Shown: in pieces, positions 59,300-64,000 of the stretch | How positions within the stretch are numbered: the first letter of the stretch is position 1 | Layout: every line of letters starts with the position of its first letter | From: Cornus controversa | Taxonomy: Eukaryota > Streptophyta > Magnoliopsida > Cornales > Cornaceae | Assembly (NCBI GenBank): GCA_026545225.1 | Contig: CM048849.1 | Coordinates: 49,340,336 to 49,404,335, forward strand | DNA: 64,000 nucleotides | Reading direction: 5' to 3' | Translations under genes and position numbers: made by a program | Notes under the pieces: model-generated | Databases searched by the model: none | What the model was told of the DNA's origin: nothing | The model's input: the letters and a program-made list of their open reading frames with translations, nothing else

Positions 59300-59523
59300 T
59301 GGCCTTCAATTTCGTAGAATCGCATGGTGAGAGAAATAGGACCCGTAAAATGTCCGAAAACCATGTAATGTCCGAATGACAAAAATACCCTCATGCCGGA
59401 ATCTTTTCGGACCTCCCTCCATCACTCTTTCGATTTTCATACATCGCCTTCCGATTTTAGAGAGAGAGAGAGAGAGAGAGAGAGGCCTAGAGAGAGAAAG
59501 TGCAAGAGCATTGTGGAAGAACA
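59300..59523 (+). promoter_or_regulatory. promoter/5' UTR of Cys-rich gene with (GA)n
   Basis: Immediately upstream of the ATG at 59524 lies a leader with a (GA)n run (59459-59488) and further GAGAGAG groups, common in plant 5' UTRs. A short repeat, ATGTCCGAA, occurs at 59349 and 59368. No reliable TATA box is chosen. Confidence 0.4.
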
Positions 59524-62500
59524 ATGATTCCACAGCAATGGGCATCACCGTGTGGAAATCAATGCACGCACAAATACGCCGCTCTTATGCAGATTCCATG
59601 TAATGCATCTCCATTTCCTCTCTATCTACACACCCACGTGTGTGTGTATATATATGTACACTAGATTTTATATTTTATTGAAATTTATGATAAATTTTTG
59701 ATTCATACACTGAAATTGAACTCTTGTATCTTTGTGGTTTTAGTGATTTATATATGAGTGATACATGTAATACAGACCCGCATAAACACAGATATCTACA
59801 GTTCTGGAACGGATTATGTTTGACGAATTGTTTGAATGTGATACAATTTGTTTTGTTTCAGGTATTGGGGCTATATATGTTGAATTTGGTGATTGTTATT
59901 ATACGAAGGTTCACATTTTAATAATCAGAACCCCTAGTTAATGAGTGTCGTCCAATTCATGCCCCGGCAGCCATTTGGGTGTGGTTTGATGCCTATCTTG
60001 TGTTTCTGGATAGGCAATTAGGCACCTAGATAAGATCAGGGTAGGTGCCATGTTAATGTTACAGGGTTATGGCCAAGCTTTTTCTAGGGATTGGTTGTCT
60101 AGAGCTTTTTCGGTTCCTAGTACAATTATTAAATCGTAATATATATTTTGGAAAATTGTAATTTTTGTTATTGAATACTTCAAACTCAACGCAAAATGTA
60201 GAAAGATATAAGGAGCAAAAACATAACTTGGAATTGGTTGATAACTGCACTAAGAGCTTAACATGTTATTTAATTAAATGCTTTTGATGTTGCACAGTCA
60301 GCTATTACTTGTAATGTAAAATCCACTTAAAAGGGTTTCGCATTCAAGTCATGAAGACTTGACTCATCACTAAATAAGTTCAGTGGATAGTAAAAAGATT
60401 ATCCATGAATAGTACTCCATCAATTTAAATTTTCAAATCTAGTAACTCAGTACTAACATTTTTAGTACTTCCTTCAGTTTTATTGAACAACAAAGTCGTA
60501 ATCCATGAAGATGAGTTTTGATTCTGTTTCAGTTTGATATTATATTTCATTTCCGTCTTTGGTTTTGTGAGCAAAACTTACCTTGTCAAAATTTGCATTT
60601 TGCGATGGGTAAATTACCGATCCCTTGAGATAGTTTCCGGTTTGTGAGGAGATTTAGTAACCGCATTACTTAGTGTTATTTGTCGTCCGGGTTGTTGTTA
60701 CAATGCCGTATGCTGTTTACATGCAACCACAAGCATACTTGCTTATTTCAAATTGCAGTTATTTTTGTTTTTAAATTATGTCTTCCGAAAAATAAATGAA
60801 AAAGGATATGACTATATATTATATATAATCATGTAGCAGAACCCTACCTTTTCACCTAGGACAGTGGGTGACTGATGACAACCTAATTTGACATTCATGC
60901 TATATTATTAGACGTTTCATAAGTATTTTTTATGTAACTTGAAATCTGCATGCGGTTATTTTTGTAATTCTGTTTAACTAAATCACCTGAAAAGCAACTA
61001 GGAGAACATATAGTTGATCATTCAAGAGTGTATTCTTCCTTAATTTTTTCATGTCTGCTTGCTAGGAAAGTCAAAGATAAAAATACCAACTGTTATTTAC
61101 ATGCAAAATTGAAAAGAAAAGTATAAATAATTTTACCAGTAAAAAGCTAATTGCAAGAAATGCACTTGCTTTACATGTAGCTATTTATTATCCAATACAA
61201 TGACAAGGAGAAAAAAGAAAGGAAGAAGAAACCAAGAAAATTTTAGCTTTAAAGAAATAAGTAGCCATCAAAGGGGATGTTTCCCATAATAAATAAGACA
61301 TGAATGCCTTAACCCATTAAAGCATTTTCTAAATATGAAACAATCATAGCAGAATTGATGGCCAAAAGATAATGAGAATAACATTCAGCACCAATCCCAT
61401 GAGCATGGCATCAAGTGTGAAAGATACATTTCTAGAAGTTAATTTTGTTCTGAAGAACTGAAATCATACCATGTCTAAAGAACTTGCAAAGACAGGGAAA
61501 GCCAACAGAGTTGAAAACAATATACAAATTTAAATAGTCCATGTTGAATAGATATGGTCGCAGGAACCAAACCTGGATTCAGTATGATTTCTACCTGCCA
61601 AGATTGTACAAGACCTTTTCCACTCATAAGAGGGAGATAAAAAGTGGAATAGTTCTCTAAACCCCGTATTTTTGGCCCCAATTGCTTTTCCACTCTATCT
61701 AAATATTTAGTCATGAGCACACATAGGACATGTCAAATACATGTTATAGTATAATTATATATTCTTATTATCTTACCTAAGCATTATACTTCATCCTCTT
61801 ATTGTATTTGATAAATAAGTTTTATATTTTATAAACAAATGTGCCAGCAATTGCAGAACATGTGAATCCCCAACAAGTTTTTCATGTGTTTGAATTAAAG
61901 TTTTAAGTTAGATGGATATGCCAAGGGCATGTTTGGTATGTTTTGAGGATTGTTGGAGCAGCATCGTGTCAAACAGTGTCCAAAACCCTTATGCCTCCCA
62001 TTTCTAAGTCTTTCAATTAGCATAAAGTAGTTTGAGGTCTAGGTTTACCAAATGCTAGGCTAATCTTATAAAACTACTGTCATTTGTGTTGGAGTATTCG
62101 GACTCACAAGCAAAGATGAGAAAGGAAAATAAAGGGGTCACTGCATATTTGATGCCACTTCTTTGAAGGAGATCTTCCAACATGAGAAGAATGGAAGAGG
62201 AAGGAAGTGGCATGTTTGGTTTGTAGGAGGACTTACCGAAGGGGAAGAGATTGGAAATCCTAAATTTTGGCTTAGAAGAAATCTGAATGTTCTACTTTTA
62301 CTTCTCAAAGGAAAAATGAATATTCTACTTTCACTTAGATTTGGATTGGAATTTAGAACCATTATTAGTCAGGAAATTAACTAATTAGATTTCTTATCTG
62401 TTTGGTACTAAAAAATAGTATATTTTGTGATTATTTACCTTTTTAAAAAGGAGACTTTTAGTTACATAAAAATTTAGGTTCTTTTCTTTTTTAACAGTGT

Positions 62501-62953
62501 GGGCTACAGAACAGAGTACAGCCTTCCTTGCCTAAAAATCCCCAACTCATGTCCTTTTACTGGACTTACGCACCTTTCCTAAGGAAGGAGCAGGAATACC
62601 ACCTGATCTAAATAGCTTACACACATATTTGGCATCTGTAAATTCATAGATGAGATCTACTACAATGTTATTGTTCAAGAGAGTAGCTTGTGCCTAATCA
62701 ACCGTCAGATCAAGTCCCTAGCTTTGCCTGGGATTTTTTTTGACATCTATGATTTATATATGTGCTTAACACTTTTTTCTTTCAATTAATGGATATTACA
62801 TTTGTTTAGCTGGTCTGATATTAGAATCAGACAGGCATTCTGCATGTTACGTACAGAGCAATCAATCTTATCACGCATGTATCTTGTGGGTTCTTGCAGG
62901 GAGAGTATTTTGCAAAAAGGGGTGTAACACAGATGGGGAGACATGGAAGGAAT
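59524..62953 (+). CDS. plant-conserved small Cys-rich protein, N-terminal two exons (partial)
   Basis: Exons 59524-59599 and 62900-62953 join in phase 1 across a 3.3-kb GT-AG intron. They encode MIPQQWASPCGNQCTHKYAA, then LMQIPWRVFCKKGC, then NTDGETWKEC; the codon for the final Cys is split by the next intron (GT at 62954). I recall this opening (MIPQQW, PCGNQCT-KYAAL, IPWRVFCKKGC) from a small, uncharacterised, Cys-rich protein family conserved in land plants, whose remainder is also rich in paired Cys. No signal peptide is visible. The paired Cys could bind metal, but function is unknown. Further exons are not found before 64000, so the gene continues off the right edge. Confidence 0.75.
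59600..62899 (+). other. intron 1 of Cys-rich gene
   Basis: No coding exon fits inside. ORFs at 61475-61720 and 62138-62384 lack family matches and splice-consistent frames. I saw no transposon with clear ends. Confidence 0.5.
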
Positions 62954-64000
62954 GTAAGTATTTCTTCTCAACATTCCTCATTTTCGCTGTTGAAAATTTC
63001 AAAATGAACACGTTTGTCTGTTTCTTGGAATTTTGAAAGAAGGATTTACATTTGATGGCTCTTTGGATCTAATAAGCATAAATGTATTGACTTTACTGTA
63101 CTTGATTGCTTTTAACAATGGTTCTACAATGGTAAGGCAAGTCATTATGAATCAACTCCTAGACTTTGTTTAGAATTTGCAAGGAAGCAGATCAAGATTT
63201 GGGGTCCAGTTATAGTTCAACCTCATTTGTTTCAATAGGGAAAAAGATTTTGAGAACGTAATGAAATGGTACTGTTGAATGAGACCTCTTCATTGCAACA
63301 TGCTGTTATATATATGTAAGGTATAATAGTGCTGCATCCACAGCATTAATATGCCTGGAAAACATTCTCTGAAAGGAAATGAGTTGGTCCTGTCCGTGGT
63401 TTAATTAATCTAGCCATCCGTTGAAACTTGGCTTGGGTAGAAATCTACATAGGAAGACACAAACAAAGTGCATAATAGAAAAATATGCATGCTGTATTTA
63501 GCATTTCCAGTCACACATGCATAAATTTGATTGACAATTGTTAATTTTGCTTGGTAATATGTGTAACAATATTATCTGCCTTTGCAAAGGAAGTTTATTA
63601 TTCTGTGATCTGCTTGATATAGAGCTAAATTGCTTCAATGTGAACCAATAAACCTCATTTTTAATAATGATTGAAGAAAAATAATTTATATGTAGCACAC
63701 AGAATTTAATTTTTACTTTTTTCTGGCTGTAGGCTCTGAATTATTTGTTATCGTCACATGGGTCTTCTGTGACCTGGAAACATTAATTAATGCAGTGGCT
63801 GGCTGTCATAGTTTGGACATTTAGTGATCTGGGTCTAGGCACAAACTCTATAGTCATGGTGGATTGGGTATCATCTGAATAGAACATGCTATAGTGGCTC
63901 ATCTTCGCTATTCTGGCATATGAACTTAATATGTTATTGTAGCTTTCATTGGTATAACAAGGTACTTTATCTATTTTTTTTGGTTACTAATAATGGTAGT
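62954..64000 (+). other. intron 2 of Cys-rich gene, to window end
   Basis: It starts at a good donor, GTAAGTATT. I searched by eye for the expected Cys-rich next exon and found none before the window ends. Confidence 0.45.

Overview
The window reads as nuclear DNA of a flowering plant, most likely a eudicot. It is AT-rich, the genes are split by GT-AG introns, several introns exceed 3 kb, and intergenic and intronic space is full of small plant transposons (hAT, Mutator-like, TRIM, tRNA-derived SINEs, RTE and L1-type LINE remnants). I joined exons by hand, requiring canonical splice sites, preserved phase and family-like protein order.

Five genes are supported. (1) GMP synthase, + strand, 10066-16989, six coding exons, 530 aa. 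(2) A P-type pentatricopeptide repeat protein, + strand, 18325-20645, two coding exons, 498 aa. (3) Monothiol glutaredoxin S17 (Trx-like domain plus three Grx domains), - strand, 22861-29983, three coding exons, 492 aa. (4) A CUE-like/DUF1771/SMR-domain protein, - strand, 31584-47039, ten coding exons, 515 aa, whose introns hold most of the transposons here. (5) The first two coding exons of a small Cys-rich plant-conserved protein, + strand, 59524-62953, running off the right edge.

Layout: 1-10 kb is gene-free and holds a long foldback element, an hAT element with perfect target-site duplications, an RTE LINE relic and a 1.4-kb degenerate array with a unit of about 58 bp. 10-17 kb is GMP synthase; its 4.4-kb first intron carries, in antisense, a broken intron-containing copy of an AINTEGUMENTA/PLETHORA-type double-AP2 gene. 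17-31 kb holds the PPR and glutaredoxin genes, apparently convergent. 31.5-48 kb is the SMR gene with nested hAT elements, a 250-bp TRIM, SINEs and tandem duplications. 48-59 kb is repeat-rich and has no supported gene; it contains two copies of a 1.25-kb Mutator-like element that share an exon-like insert.

The genes look like unrelated housekeeping neighbours (purine synthesis, organelle RNA metabolism, redox/Fe-S, RNA- or nucleic-acid-linked SMR), not a cluster. The most unusual items are the antisense AP2 pseudogene, the transposon pair with its captured-exon candidate, and a 45-bp promoter block shared by GMP synthase and the PPR gene.
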